The notes: generated from the letters alone by a model not told the origin. Positions 41,904 through 58,056 are shown, numbered from the stretch's first letter. The stretch: 64,000 nucleotides of DNA from Cycas panzhihuaensis (GCA_023213395.1 CM041465.1:102989741-103053740); one strand, 5' to 3'. Translations and numbers: made by a program.

Positions 41904-42280
41904 TATTAGGGTTAATGATCATAATCTCACTCCCACCTTTCAATCATGAGTGCACACCTCACTCTCATCAATTTACACATGTACGTGCTCACATGTAAAG
42001 GTAAGTATAACGTAATGTTAAGTTGATTTGATTTAATTTGAGTTAAGTTATATTTTATTGTTGTTTGAATTTTAGGGGTTGAGGAGTTTCCCTCCTCCCC
42101 CAAAGTATATATTTGGAGGTGTGTGCAACCTTGGTGTCTTTAGACACCACCTACTTTTGGATATTTATAATGCTCTCTCCTAAACAATAGATTGAATACA
42201 AAAGATTTTTTGTTTATGCAATAATATATTGATCTATATGTATATGTTCTACCCTGTTCTCCATCATTTGTTTTCCTTTA
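41904..42280 (+). repeat. LTR-3 left LTR
   Basis: Collinear with 51253-51645 (the right copy has an extra segment of about 19 bp near 51401). Both contain GGTGTCTTTAGACACC, a hairpin-forming palindrome with a TT centre, at about 42138 and 51500. The start is TATT where the right copy has TGTT. Confidence 0.93.
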
Positions 42281-42282
42281 TT

Positions 42283-42366
42283 TGGTACCAGAGCTTGGTT
42301 TAGTTTCTTTCATTTGGTATCAGAGCTTGGTTTAGTTTCCTTCATCTGGTATTAAAGCCAGATCAG
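42283..42366 (+). other. Primer-binding site present in three tandem copies
   Basis: TGGTACCAGAGC at 42283, TGGTATCAGAGC at 42315 and TGGTATTAAAGC at 42347, spaced exactly 32 bp. The second is a perfect initiator-Met tRNA complement; the third, followed by CAG, extends the match furthest. Confidence 0.9.
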
Positions 42367-44657
42367 TGGGCTGTTGCACCTCTATTTGAAGTTTTCTTGA
42401 AGAGAAAGAAGATTTATTGACATTTGAAGCAGATCTACTTACAATAAGCAAATATTGGTTATATTTATCTTCTACAAAGTTTTTTTAACAATTTCTTGCA
42501 TTATTTTTTATCAAGATCCAATTATTCTTGATTTATACTTGTGAAATAATAAATATTTTTCATATCTATGCAGGAGCATAGTTGCAATCAGTAAGTATTC
42601 AAGTTTTTATCGCTCTACAGAGGCTTTATCAATAAGTTTTACATATTTCTGTTAAATATTTGATCATTCTCTGGCATATTTTATCTACTTATTCAATACC
42701 TTTCTTAGATCTATGCAGTAGCACAGCTGCAATTAATATTTATTCAAGTTTTCTCCATATTTATGCTATATGTTCTTCAGATCTACATATTTTTGTCAAA
42801 TATTTGATCATTTTCTGGTTTTTGTTTATATATTCAATATTTTTCTTCAGATCTGTAATATTTTTTTTCAGATCTGCAATATTTTTCTTTAGATTTGTAA
42901 TATTTTTTTTTTTAGATCTGTAATATTTTTCTTTAGATCTATAATATTTTTCTCTAGATCTGTAATATTTTTCTCTAGATCTGCAATATTTTTCTCCAGA
43001 TCTATAATATTTTTCTTCAGATCTATAATATTTTTCTTCAGATATGCAATATTTTTCTTCAGATCTGTAATATTTTTCTTCAAATCTACAATATTTTTCT
43101 TCAGATCTATAATATTTTTCTTTAGATCTACAATATTTTTCTCTAGAGCTGTAATATTTTTCTCTAAATCTACAATATTTTTCTTCAGATCTGTAATATT
43201 TTTTTTTCAGATTTATAATATTTTTCTCTAGATATGTAATATTTTTCTTTAGATCTGTAATATGTTTCTTCAAATCTACAATATTTTTCTTCGGGTCTAT
43301 AATATTTTTATTCAGATTTGCAATATTTTTCTTTACATCTACAATGTGTTTTTTAGATCTGTAATATTTTCTTTAGATCTATAATATTTCTCCAAGATCT
43401 ATAATATTTTATCATATCTCTATAATATTTTCTTCAGATCTGTATATTTTATTAAATATTTGACCATTTTTTATACATTTGGTCCATTTACTCAATATCT
43501 TCTTTTAGATCTGTACAAGATTTGGTGTATATTCAGCCTAACAAGCTTTTTGGAGAAGTTATATTATAACAGATCTATCTACTGGAAGAATCTAAAGTCT
43601 ATTTTCTACAAATCTACCACAGCTGCATTACCGGGTTCTTCTTCCTTTTATATTCAGATTTAAATATATATATTTCTTATTTTTTTGATATATTTTCTTC
43701 AATATATTTGAATTTTTTTTTGGTTTCATTTGTAGCTCCATTACTTGATTATACTCTTCCATGATATATTTCTTGAATTAATGTATGCAATCTATATCTA
43801 TTCTTGATATACCTTATCTGTCATATTTGAAAATTTTAAAATTTGATTCTATTTATGGCTCGACTCTGTTGCAATTTTTGCTTCACTTTATTTTTTATCT
43901 TCAATATCAAGTTGATTTGAAACAACATCTAGTGTTAAATTTTATACCTTTTGCGTGTTTGCATTAACAAATCCAAAGGACAAGAAGACATCCAAAAGTT
44001 GTAGACTCCAAAAGCTAACGAGCAAATACATTTGACTGGGATATGCGATTAACCACTAAATTGATTGAACTATTTCTCTCCAATTTACTTCTTATAAAAC
44101 TTTTCCTTTTATTTCTTTTAATGTTTCATTTCACATAGAGTACTGGTAAATTTTTGTCATAACTTTTGATTGGATCATCGGTTTTTGACAAAACCTATCC
44201 CATTGCATCTAAAATTTTCTGAAGTATGATTTTAACTATCATATGCCATATTTGGAGCTGATTTGACCCACTTTTAATTAGTTTAAAATCAATCATTCAA
44301 TTTTAAAATCATTTTAAACTAGTTTCATAAAATTACTTTCTTATCAGATTATATTTTATCACCGGGAGATTATTTTTTATCCATATCTATTCTATAGTAA
44401 TCTATTTTCATCAAACTTCATCACCATCTATTCATCTTATTTTTTAAGATTTATTTTAATTATTATTTTAATTGGAAAAAGTGTCACTTTAGTATTTTAA
44501 AATAATTTTCATATAAAAGTACTTGCTGCTATTTCTATTATAACTTTTCTGTTTTACATCAGAATTTAGATCTGTTAGTTTTGTTATGAAGCTGACTCAC
44601 TCCTCTTCGAAATGAAACTATTTTTTATAAGTTTTAAAGTGTTTTTACGTATTTTTA
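42367..44657 (+). other. LTR-3 leader
   Basis: AT-rich with no credible gene. It contains the minisatellite at 42840-43445. The open frames on either strand are low-complexity. Confidence 0.7.
42840..43445. repeat. ~21-bp minisatellite (AGATCTGTAATATTTTTCTTC unit)
   Basis: Roughly 25-28 imperfect copies of a 20-22 bp unit with AGATCT then TAATATTTTTC. Units vary by T-run length and transitions. The minus-strand Lys/Glu/Tyr-rich open frame 43273-42761 is an artefact of the repeat. Confidence 0.93.
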
Positions 44658-44871
44658 TGTTGAAACATAATGTTTTATCTAGGATAGAAAAGGGGGCCAT
44701 GTTAGACCCACCCTTAGTGTACTCATAAGATCATGCCACTTGGCAGTATCTGAGTGATCGGTTACATTAGTGGTTGTAACCATCACATCACTGTTGTATA
44801 TTTAAGCAAATGGAATCTCAATAGAAAGTGTACATTCTTTTCTCTATCTAATTTCGCTTTGTTTTTCAACA
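44658..44871 (+). repeat. Copia-4 5' LTR
   Basis: TGTTGAAACA to CAACA, 214 bp, with a TATATTTAAG box near 44797. About seven single differences from 49650-49863 by eye, no indels. Confidence 0.97.
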
Positions 44872-44887
44872 TGGTATCAGAGCAGGC
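44872..44887 (+). other. Copia-4 primer-binding site
   Basis: TGGTATCAGAGCAGGC directly after the LTR, complementary to the initiator-Met tRNA 3' end. Confidence 0.95.
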
Positions 44888-45513
44888 TGCCCAAACTGAT
44901 ACTTTTTGAAAGAATTCTTCTGTCCACCAGTTCTATCAAGGGTTAAAGCAACAATCAAGGCAGTTAGGTCAATCATCATCGTTATTCCTCCACGTAAATC
45001 GCATGCACTGTATGGATGTCATTTTTCAATAATGTCGGATCATGACGAAATTTTGTGGGGAAGTAGATCGAAGGACGCCGAGCATATTTCTCTTCTGGAG
45101 CACAGCCATCTGAGGTCATTTTCTAGCCTGAATCAAGCCCGAACCAGTCTGCATGTTTTTGGAAGATCCAGAGCAAAAATCTTCACGATTTTCTCAAAAT
45201 CTCGGGTATTTCTGGTCCAAAATCCTTCCTATTGTCAATACGTTGAATTTGCATCCAAAATCGAAGATTTATTTTGAGTTTTTCCAGTGATTTTCTTCAA
45301 AAACTGATTTTCTGCCCTAGCCGTCATTTTTCCTTCTAGAGCCATTTTCTCTGATTTGAAAGATCCTTTCGAAAAACTGACTTCAGATCCACATAGGCGA
45401 CTGAGAAACCTTCGTTTTAAGGTATAATCTTGTTTGGGTCGTACACAGGGTTTCAGACGAACTGCAAATTGCATTTTATTGTGCTCTAAATCAGGTTTTT
45501 AACCAAAAAAATC

Positions 45514-46480
45514 ATGTCCCCCTCTCTCATTACTCTGCCTGAACCAGAAAAATTGACTCATTCAAATTACCATGTATGGAAAATTAAAATGGAAACCATT
45601 CTGAGGATGAAAAATGCCTGGGAAATTACTGAAGGGACAGAAAAACATCCTCCTGCTGGTGATGATAAGTTGGGAAGTTGGATTGAAAGAAACAACATGG
45701 GTAGTCTTATTTTAAAAATGTTTATTTCAGACTCTGTTCTTATTTATGTCGAGAAATTGAATCAGGCCTTAAAATCTAGAAATGTCTAGAAAATTTATAC
45801 GGGCAAAAGAATAAGGAAAGAATCATTGCACTTAAAGAAGAGCTGTACAAACTTCACATGAAAGAAAATGAAGAGGTAGAAGAATTCATGCATAAAATCA
45901 TCACTATGAGAAATAATCTCTTGAGTGCTGGAGGCATAATATTAAAACAAGATCTTGTGGAAATTGTAACAGCAAGGCTACCAAAATCATTTGATACAAT
46001 TGTCAACACTATCACTGACAGTGATAGGTTAGATAAATTAACTCTTGATGAATTGACAGGTCTGCTACTAAGACATGAACAAAGAAACAAAAGATACAAA
46101 AACACGACAGAGTTAGAGGATGCATTTGCATCCAGATTGAATCTCAGGCCAAGAGGAAGACAACAATTTCGAGCACCAAGCAAAATGTCAGATTCCAGAG
46201 GATGATCAGATTCCAGAGGACGAGGACGCTGGTCAAACATCAGAGGACGAGGACGCAGTAGAGAAAATAGAATATGTTACAACTGTGGATGAACTGGACA
46301 CTTCGCCAGCAATTGCAGAATCTTCGACATATGCTGCTATCATGACAAAGTGGACACTACCCTTACCAGTGTCCACAGAGACGAAGTGAAATTTATAAAG
46401 GAAAATGACCTATTGGCGGATATAGCAAAGAAAACGATGAAGAAGAAGAAGAAGAAGAGGAGACAGCCTTCATCACAGCA
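45514..46480 (+). pseudogene. Copia-4 gag
   Basis: Frame 45514-45789 starts MSPSLITLPEPEKL and has HSNYHVWKIKME. A frameshift near 45785 leads to frame 45858-46205 with VEEFMHKIITMRN, LPKSFDTIVNTI and LDELTGLLLRHEQR. An Arg/Gly-rich tail follows, then the knuckle CYNCG-stop-TGHFASNC near 46272, with Cys and His ligands kept and a TGA inside. The 44888-45513 leader has no supported gene. Confidence 0.9.
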
Positions 46481-48007
46481 TTGGTTACAGGAATGAAAGA
46501 CAAACATATATGGTATATAGATTCATGAGCCTCTAAACACATGACAAGTCGGGAAGATTGGTTTCAAACCATGAATCCGTACAATATGAACAAGTCAGTG
46601 GAGCTGGGTGACAAGTATTCCCTTAACATAAAAAGGATTGGAACCATTTCAGTAAATCTGAATGGAAATGAAAGAAAAATTGGAAATGTTCTTTTTGTAC
46701 CAGACCTAAAGATGAATCTTCTCTCTGTCTCCCAATTGAGCAAAAAGGGGTTGAGAACCATTTTTTATGAAGAAGGGATTTGCTATATTTTGGATATGAA
46801 AAAAGATGGGAAAATTGTTGGAAAAGGGGTTAGATGCAATGACCTTTACAAACTTCTATCAAATCCTGTACTTCCTTATTTGGAAGAAAAAGCTTGTACT
46901 GCTCTTGAATCTAATAATAAAGTATGGCATTTAAGGTATGGACATCTCTCAATTGATACACTTAAACAGATGGAAAAGTCAGAAATGGTAAATGGTTTAC
47001 CTAATATTTCTTCAGATACATTTGTTTGTAAAGGTTGTCAACTTGGAAAACAACATAGACTTCCTTTTAAGGAAAGCACTTGGAAATCTCAGTCTAAATT
47101 AGAACTGATACACACAAACATCTGTGGTCCAATTTCACCTCTATCAATTAATGGATGCAGATACTTCTTAACTTTCATTGATGACTTCACCCAAAAGGTA
47201 TGGGTATATTTCTTACATAATAAGTCAGAAGTCTTCAAAACATTTAAAGAATTTAAGGCAGAAGTTGAGTTAGAATCGGGAATGAAAATCAAATGCATCA
47301 GGTAAGATGGAGGAGGAGAATATATGTCAAAAGAATTTCTAAATTATTGCAAATACAGAGGAATTCGTAGACAAGTTACAACTCCTTATACTCCTCAGTC
47401 AAATGGAGTAGCTGAAAGAAAGAATAGAACTTTGATGGAAATGGCTCGAAGCATGATGTATGGAATAAAAATATCCAAGACATACTGGGAAGAAGCAATC
47501 AACACAACATGCTATTTGATAAACAGAAGTCCAACCACGATATTGAAGAACATCACTATAGAAGAAGCTTGGATAGGGCAGAAACCCGATGTAAGTTTTC
47601 TCAAAGTTTTTGGCAGTCAAGCTTTTGTGCATGTTCCTAATAAAAGGAGGTCCAAATTAGACACAAAAAACATAGAATGTGTCTTAATAGGATATAGTAA
47701 AAATTCAAAGGCATATAAGTGCATAGATCCAAGAACAAATAGAATCTATGTGAGTAGAGATGTCGTCTTTAATGAAGATAGCTCAAATGAATCTTCACAA
47801 ATTAAAGTAATAGAAAATGAAAAGGAACAGGAAACTGCCGGACACAGAGTAATGCAAGAAGATGAGCAAGAGAGTCAGTCAGAAATTACTTCAGAAGACC
47901 AAGAAACTAAAAAAGGAAATAATTCAGAAATTACTTCAGAAGAAGGACAAGCTGATTCGTCATCGTCAACTGGTCAAGGAGACACCATCGAAAAAGAAGG
48001 TCCATAG
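46481..48007 (+). pseudogene. Copia-4 protease and integrase
   Basis: Protease near 46517: Asp-Ser, then TGA where Gly is expected, then ALA-Ser. Pre-integrase HLRYGHLS and CKGCQLGKQ zinc residues. Integrase: the first catalytic position is HTNICGP (Asp to Asn), the second is preceded by a stop at 47303-47305 and reads DGGGEY, Glu kept in GVAERKN. C-terminal FGSQAFVHVP and SRDVVFNED. Two loss mutations fall in the catalytic core. Confidence 0.93.
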
Positions 48008-49642
48008 AAACAGAAAAAATTGCCAAAATAGTATATCAAAACTGTTGAAGAAGGAAATATATTAGAACAGAAAACCCGGGGGCAAAAATCAAAAGCTCTT
48101 CTAAGCAAGGTTGAACCACAGAGTTTTGAAGAAGCAAAAGATCATCTAGAATGGAGAGAAGCAATGAACAATGAAACAAATTCAATCAAGAAAAATGAAA
48201 CATAGGAATTAGTAGAACTACTTGCTAATAAATCCACTATAAACTGCAAATGGGTTTATAAAACAAAGAAAGGAGTCGATGGCAAAATTGAGAAACACAA
48301 GGCAAGGCTAGTTGCAAAGGGATACACTCAAACTGCAGGCGTAGATTTCGATGAGACCTTCTCTCTAGTAGCCAAGATGAACACAGTAAGAACAGTAATA
48401 GCCTTGGCTACCGCCCAAGGTTGGGGAATCTCTCAGATGGATGTAAATAGTGCCTTCCTAAACGGTGAACTAGAAGAAGAGGTTTATATACAACAACTAG
48501 AAGGATATGCTGAACAGGGGAAGGAGAATCTAGTCTGCAAATTAAAAAAAGCCTTGTATGGTCTAAAACAAGCACCACGTGCTTGGTATGCAAAACTAGA
48601 TCATTTTCTTGAAGAAAATAAGTTCATTCGGTGCAACTCAGACTCCATCAGACATAAGAAAATGAACAACAAGATAACAATAATTGTTGTCTATGTAGAT
48701 GACATGCTCCTTACTGGGAATGATGTAGGAGGAATTAAATGGATCGAAAGTCAACTTCAGCAGAGATTTAAAATGACAGACTTGGGTTCACTGAAATACT
48801 ACTTGGGACTAGAGATAAGTCAACACCAAAACTACATAACCTTGTCCCAAAGTAACTACATCAAAAATCTGCTTGTTCGATTTCAGATGGAGAATTGCAA
48901 TCCATGCATGACTCCCATGGAAACAAATTATGATCTAACGGTAGATAGTATGGAAAAAAATGTTGATGCTACTTTGTACAGATAAATGATTGGAAGTCTG
49001 ATCTATTTAATAGCCACCAGGCCTGATATATCCTACTCAGTAGGACTAATATCAAGATATATGCAGAATCCAAAGTTGAGACACTGACAAGCTACAAAAA
49101 GAATTCTGAGATACCTCAAAGGAACTACAGATCTAAAGTTAGTATATTCAAAGGGGCATCCAATCAAAATAACTGTGCATCGCGATTCCGACCGGCCGGG
49201 TGACAAAGAACAAAGGAAATCCACAAGTGGGTTTGGTTTTTTCCTAGGAGCTTTAGCAATCTCGTGGTGCAGTAAGAAACAAGCTACAGTAGCTCTCTCC
49301 TCTACAGAAGCAGAATATAAAGCAGCCACATCAGCAACCTGTGAAGCCGTCTAGTTAAGACAACTTTTACTTGACTTGAATCAACAGCAGAAAGAAGCAA
49401 CTTCTCTAAAATGTGACAACCAAAGTGCCATCAAGCTAAAAAAAAATCCAGTTCTACATGCCAGAACAAAACATATTGAAGTCCATCATCATTTTATAAG
49501 AGAAAAAGTTCAGAATAAAGAGATTGACTTGGAATATTGTCCGACATCTGAGCAAGTTGCAGATCTCCTGACAAAACCCCTTGGGAAAGAAAGGCTCAAA
49601 TATTTAAGAGACAAGTTAGGACTTATAGAGATAAAACATTAA
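48008..49642 (+). pseudogene. Copia-4 reverse transcriptase and RNase H
   Basis: Same frame. RT: CKWVYKTKKGVDG, DFDETFS, QMDVNSAFLNGELEEE, YGLKQAPRAWY and VVYVDDMLLTG (catalytic Asp pair intact); the segment 48377-48985 is open. RNase H: ATRPDISYSVG, RKSTSGFGFFLG, LSSTEAEYKAA, CDNQSAIKL and ARTKHIEVHHHFI, ending at the stop at 49640. The first RNase H Asp region is degraded (HRDSDRPGD). Stops near 48203, 48983, 49085 and 49352 replace Trp or Gln. Confidence 0.95.
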
Positions 49643-49649
49643 GAGGGGG
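49641..49649 (+). other. Copia-4 polypurine tract
   Basis: AAGAGGGGG before the 3' LTR. Confidence 0.88.
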
Positions 49650-49863
49650 TATTGAAATATAATGTTTTATCTAGGATAGAAAAGTGGGCCATGTTAGACC
49701 CACCCTTAATGTACTCATAAGATCATGCCACTTGGGAGTATCTGAGTGATCGGTTACATTAGTGGTTGTAACCATCACATCACTGTTGTATATTTAAGCA
49801 AATGGTATCTCAATAGAAAGTGTACATTCTTTTCTCTATCTAATTTCGCTATGTTTTTCAACA
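49650..49863 (+). repeat. Copia-4 3' LTR
   Basis: 214 bp; starts TATTGAAAT (TG to TA) and ends CAACA. Confidence 0.97.
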
Positions 49864-50539
<676 letters not shown>

Positions 50540-51250
50540 ATGGCAATCAATCTTAATAAAGTACAATTTCCTATATTCGATGGCTATAATTTTTCACAAT
50601 GGTATAAGACAATGCAAAATTATTTTATTACACATGATCTTTGGAGTTACCTACAGGATGAATATGATGTTAATATTAAAGAAAATATTAAAAAAGATAA
50701 TGAAGCCTTAGCTTTACTATTTTGCACTATAGATGATAATATTTTTTCTAAAGTTTGTAAATTAATAATTTCCACATCCGAGTGGGACATATTAGTTTCT
50801 ACTTATAGGGGAGATACCCTCATTGAATCTAACATTGATATTGTTGCATATGTGAGATATGTGCCAGAACAGGTGGATTGTAATAAAAATACTAAGGAAG
50901 ATTGAAGTCAAATGCATGATCATCTTGTTGCACAAAAACCTGATTCTCCATTTGAGGGGGAGAGATATGATGATATGACAGTTGTTTACAATACAAAGTT
51001 TTTAGAAAATAAAGTTAAAGTTCTAGAAGTTAAAGTTAAAGTTGCAGTCACACATTCACATTTGAATCAAGCTTCATATACTTACTGATTTTTTGCACGA
51101 CTCAATGGTAAAACGACATACGTTGCTAAAATAATGAGAAAAGTTAATAAAGATCAATCGACAAAACATATCTTCAAAGTTTTCTTCAAATTCAAATTTC
51201 ATAAATTTAAAGAGAAGACAAAGTTGCTCATGATGACCATGAAGGAGAAA
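50540..51250 (+). pseudogene. LTR-3 gag N-terminal remnant
   Basis: Open for 121 residues (50540-50905): VQFPIFDGYNFSQWYKTMQNYF matches the start of Copia-type gag (DUF4219/UBN2), and SEWDILVSTYRG resembles the AKEAWDKLxxxYxG motif. Beyond the stop, coding similarity fades: LHLNQASYTY and Lys-rich segments up to the polypurine tract (GAAGGAGAAAAA). No protease or pol follows. Confidence 0.8.
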
Positions 51251-51252
51251 AA

Positions 51253-54660
<3,408 letters not shown>

Positions 54661-55150
54661 CATGCACATATAGTTGATTTGACTTGAAAATAATTCTGAT
54701 GTGATTACTGACTTTCTTGAAACTTTTAATGAAGGGTTTATTAGTGAAACATGAAGTGAGTCACATTCAGTTAAATACATCACAAAAATAAAATTTGTAT
54801 ATCCTTAGTTTTAATATTGGGTAAAGCTGGAAATGTATGCTATAAGTACTTTTGCTTTTGAGTGTTTATGGTTTTTAAAATTTTTTATTTTGTTTTCTTA
54901 TTTTTGTTTTTTTCCTTTTTTCTTAGGAATATTCACAAGTGATAGCTTATGCATATGATGAAGTGTGGGCTAATTTATGCTTGTGGAGGAGCATCATACC
55001 CCCATGGGGGTTGCCTATTGGGGAAGAGGGTCCTGCTCATAATAGAGGAACAATGGTCATGATAGGTATGAAGGAATGGTATGCCCTAATAAGTGTAAAA
55101 CATCAGAGTATATTTAAAGATTGTAACTTATACTCATTATAGGATGTAAA
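54661..55150. other. Unassigned AT-rich DNA
   Basis: No known domain. The plus-strand open frame 54939-55142 (67 residues) is not recognised. It may be the 3' UTR or LTR relic of the minus-strand Gypsy-2. Confidence 0.4.
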
Positions 55151-55290
55151 GTAGATTAGGCTCTTTTCAAAGCAAAGGTAATTTAGGCTCATTTAAGAGT
55201 GATAAGTAGTTTAGAGTCATTTCATAGCTATAAGTAGTTTAAGCTCATTTTGAAGTAACAAGTAATTTAGGCTCATTTTGGGGTAATTGG
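55151..55290. repeat. 28-bp tandem repeat, five units
   Basis: Units starting at 55151, 55178, 55206, 55234 and 55262 share GTAgTTTAggCTCATTT. It lies at the C-terminal end of the Gypsy-2 pol frame. Confidence 0.85.
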
Positions 55291-55608
55291 ATTGAGATAT
55301 TGCTAAAATGCTTGTTGACAAATTTCTCAAATTCGAGGCCCTCCAATATAGTGATGTGATATACACCATTTGAAAGATTTTCCAAAATTATGAAAGTGCC
55401 AACCCATTTAGGAGTAAATTTTTTAAGGCGATCATATAGATATTCGAGTTTTAGGATAATGTCTGCAAGGGCAAAGTATCAAGGTTGTAGATGCTTGTCA
55501 TAAGCCCATTGAGCTTCAATTTTAAATGTTAATTTTTTATAGTATGCAGATAGACATTTCTCATCTAAAGTTTTCAAGTTAAGTAGGTATACTTTTTTTT
55601 TTTGATAT

Positions 55609-55643
<35 letters not shown>

Positions 55644-56335
55644 TTCCTACTTAACTTGAAAACTTTAGATGAGAATTAAGTAGGTATACTTAATAATACC
55701 ATTCTTCACCAATAAAATCTTTCATTGATACCATTAGGGACAAAATTTCTATCTTAAGTGGAAGGGCCATTTCTAACCCATAAATGAGGTAAAGGACATT
55801 AAACCTATAGTGGTCTAGATAGAAATACAATAAACCCATAGAGCAAGGTATAATTATTGATGCTAATCTCATTAGGATTTGGGTACCTACTTCTTTAGGA
55901 TTGAAATTAGGGTTTTATTAAATGCCTTAATTTATCCATTGGCCTATGGGTGGTAGGGTGATGAGGTTTTGTGACTAATATGAAATTTCTTATATCACTT
56001 GTAGATCTCTTTATTATAAAATAAGGTTATGCTATATGTGATTAAGACATTTAGGACCCCAAAGTGACAAATTATATATTGGAAAATAAATATAACAATT
56101 ATTTTTCCCATTATTAATGAGGGACATATGGCTTCTACCCATTTTATCAAATATTTTGCCACCATCAAAATGAACTTGTATTATAAAGACAATGGGGTCA
56201 TGATGGCCCTAATCGAATCTACGCCCCATTTTGAGAAAGGTTAAGGTAACATGGTTACATAGAGACCTTCGGAAAGTTGATGCACTACCTTAGAGTGTTG
56301 TTGACAGTTTTTGTATTTATGAACATACACATGAG
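55291..56335 (-). pseudogene. Gypsy-2 integrase
   Basis: The minus strand gives KFTPKWVGTFIILENLSNG near 55420 (C-terminal domain). Near 56050-55890, FYNKEIYK and SSPYHP-stop-ANG-stop-IKAFNKTL match TDSGTQF...YHPQANGQIEAFNKTL with Gln to stop and Glu to Lys. Near 56230-56150, WGVDSI (first Asp), YKFILMVAKYLIKWVEA. Heavily decayed. It looks like the Athila/Tat side of plant Gypsy, by the VGTFIILENLSNG type tail. Confidence 0.8.
55558..55675. repeat. Inverted repeat (foldback) around a T11/A29 spacer
   Basis: Arms of 35 bp at 55558-55592 and 55641-55675 are reverse complements with one mismatch. The 48-nt spacer is T11, GATATGGT, A29. The end of the left arm (TTAAGTAGGTATACTT) recurs directly at 55676-55691, so the foldback looks like an inverted insertion within once-continuous Gypsy-2 DNA. 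Confidence 0.9.
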
Positions 56336-58056
56336 TGCCTTTGAATAATGTAAGCTATAAGAAACCTATTTATATGATACTTTAGGCCATAGGTTGCCTT
56401 CCAAAGTGCTCACTATATATGCTATCCTAGTAATTATAAAGGACTTAGTTTGTTTCATTAAGATTGACACATTTAAGGAGCACTCCCTTAAATGATCACT
56501 TGTATAGTACATCATAAATAAGGAAATATTGGTAGGTAGTGGCTCTTATACATTGTTTAACCTTATCACTCATATTCTCAAGGTAGGTTTGGTGGGTGAT
56601 ATATTGAATAATATTTCCATACCACTTGCTATTAATTAGCCCTTGGCTCTATATTTATTCCAAAGCCAAAATGGCTTCATTTGGTAATGAATTATTAATA
56701 GGTGTGTTTATGGGATTTGGAAGGGGTGCATAAGCGAGTTGCTCTATTACACCCATGCCCTTATTGGACTTCTTGTTAATGATATAGAGATCATATTCCT
56801 ATAGGAGCATAACCCACTTTTTTATTCATCTAGTTAGGTCAAATTTGGTTATGAAAAATGTAAGGGATATGATTGAACAATGGTATTAATTGTGTTGCCT
56901 AAGAGATAGTACCTCAACTTTTTAGTAGTAAACATGAGGGGAAGACACTCCGTTGCTATAGGGACTATAATTAATTTTGACAACAACTAAACTGTGACTG
57001 ATGAAATAGATGGCACACTCAACTTTAAGGTCATCCTCTTAGGCCAACATAGCCCTGATTAATGTGCTTGTGGATGATGTGTATAAAATAAATGGTTGAT
57101 GGAATCATGGTGGAGCCAAGATAGGGGTTGAAATGAGGCCATATTTAAACTCTTAAAATATAACCTAGGTTGTTGGTGTCCAAATGAATGGCTCTCCATT
57201 TTTAGGAGACTGGTCAAGGATTCAGTGTTCATAGTAAATTTTGTTAAGAACTACCATAAAACACCCAAGCACCCTAAGAAAGATTTGATTTATTTTTGGG
57301 TTTGGGGTGTAGGCATTTCTTGGATTAGCCTTACTTTATTAGGGTCAACTTAGATACCTCTTTGAGAAATAAGAAATCTTAATGGTTTACCTACGGTGAT
57401 TACCAATATACACTTGTGTGGGTTGATACTGACATTATGTATCCTACATCTCATGAAGATTTTTTTGAGCTTGGTAAGGTGGTCCTTGCTATTTATAATA
57501 GACCCAACAGATCAACCATGAATACCTTAAGAATTTTATTGATTAAGTCATGAAAAATAAAATGTATAGTATATTGATAGGTTGCACCAACATTTTTAGG
57601 CTACAGAGTATCACTCCATAAGCAAATGTACCCCAAAGAATTGCAAAAGTTATTTTCTAGTAATCTTTAGGCCAAATTTAGATTTGATTATATCCAAAAA
57701 AACCATCTATTAAGGACATAAATTTATACCCTATTGTTCCATTAGTGATTTGATTTATAAATGGGAGAGAAAAGTTGTCTTTAAGGTAGGCATTATTTAT
57801 ATCTCTAAAGTTTATACAAATGCATATTACCTCATTATTTTTTGTAACTAGCATGATGCTAAAACGCTAATGCAGATAGTTAATTAACATTATAAGGCAA
57901 GTATTATGGAGCTTTTTAACCTCCATCTTGATAGTAATTAAGAGCTTCAGATGGATAGGTCATGGATTTTCCCTAACATGCTTGGATCCAAGGATTATAA
58001 TGAAGTTATATGTCACAATCTCAATGTTGATACCCTTCATGTTTGCATAGTTGCAT
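56336..58056 (-). pseudogene. Gypsy-2 RNase H and reverse transcriptase, copy A
   Basis: On the minus strand the RT part (about 57960-57250) reads FIDQIINGT, LMDGFFGYNQIK-like, then FHDLIN/KFLRY and a NVSINPHKCILVI, GIEVDPNKV relic across stops; the RNase H part follows to about 56400. Collinear with the second copy at 58930-59950. Heavily mutated. Confidence 0.78.

Larger units (their letters stand above)
44658..49863 (+). mobile_element. Copia-4: best-preserved Ty1/Copia element
   Basis: 5206 bp: LTRs of 214 bp each, primer-binding site immediately after the LTR, gag-pol, and a polypurine tract at 49641-49649. Flanked by TTTTA at 44653-44657 and 49864-49868, a perfect target duplication. 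The pol frame is continuous from 46541 to 49642 apart from a handful of stops, most at expected Trp or Gln. Confidence 0.97.

Noticed and set aside
42283-42366. tRNA gene
   Set aside because: The TGGTATCAGAGC matches are primer-binding sites complementary to a tRNA 3' end; no cloverleaf, A box or B box around them.
42761-43273. Minus-strand Lys/Glu/Tyr-rich coiled-coil-like open frame
   Set aside because: Pure product of the 21-bp minisatellite; a second frame gives an equally repetitive product.
42840-43445. CRISPR-like array
   Set aside because: The units are contiguous with no unique spacers, in plant nuclear DNA: a minisatellite.
44906-45277. 123-residue open frame between the Copia-4 primer site and gag
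   Set aside because: It sits in the leader, does not match gag, and the real gag start with known motifs is at 45514.
54939-55142. Possible host exon after a pyrimidine-rich, splice-acceptor-like stretch
   Set aside because: 67 residues with no recognised domain, no flanking exons, and directly next to the Gypsy-2 relic.
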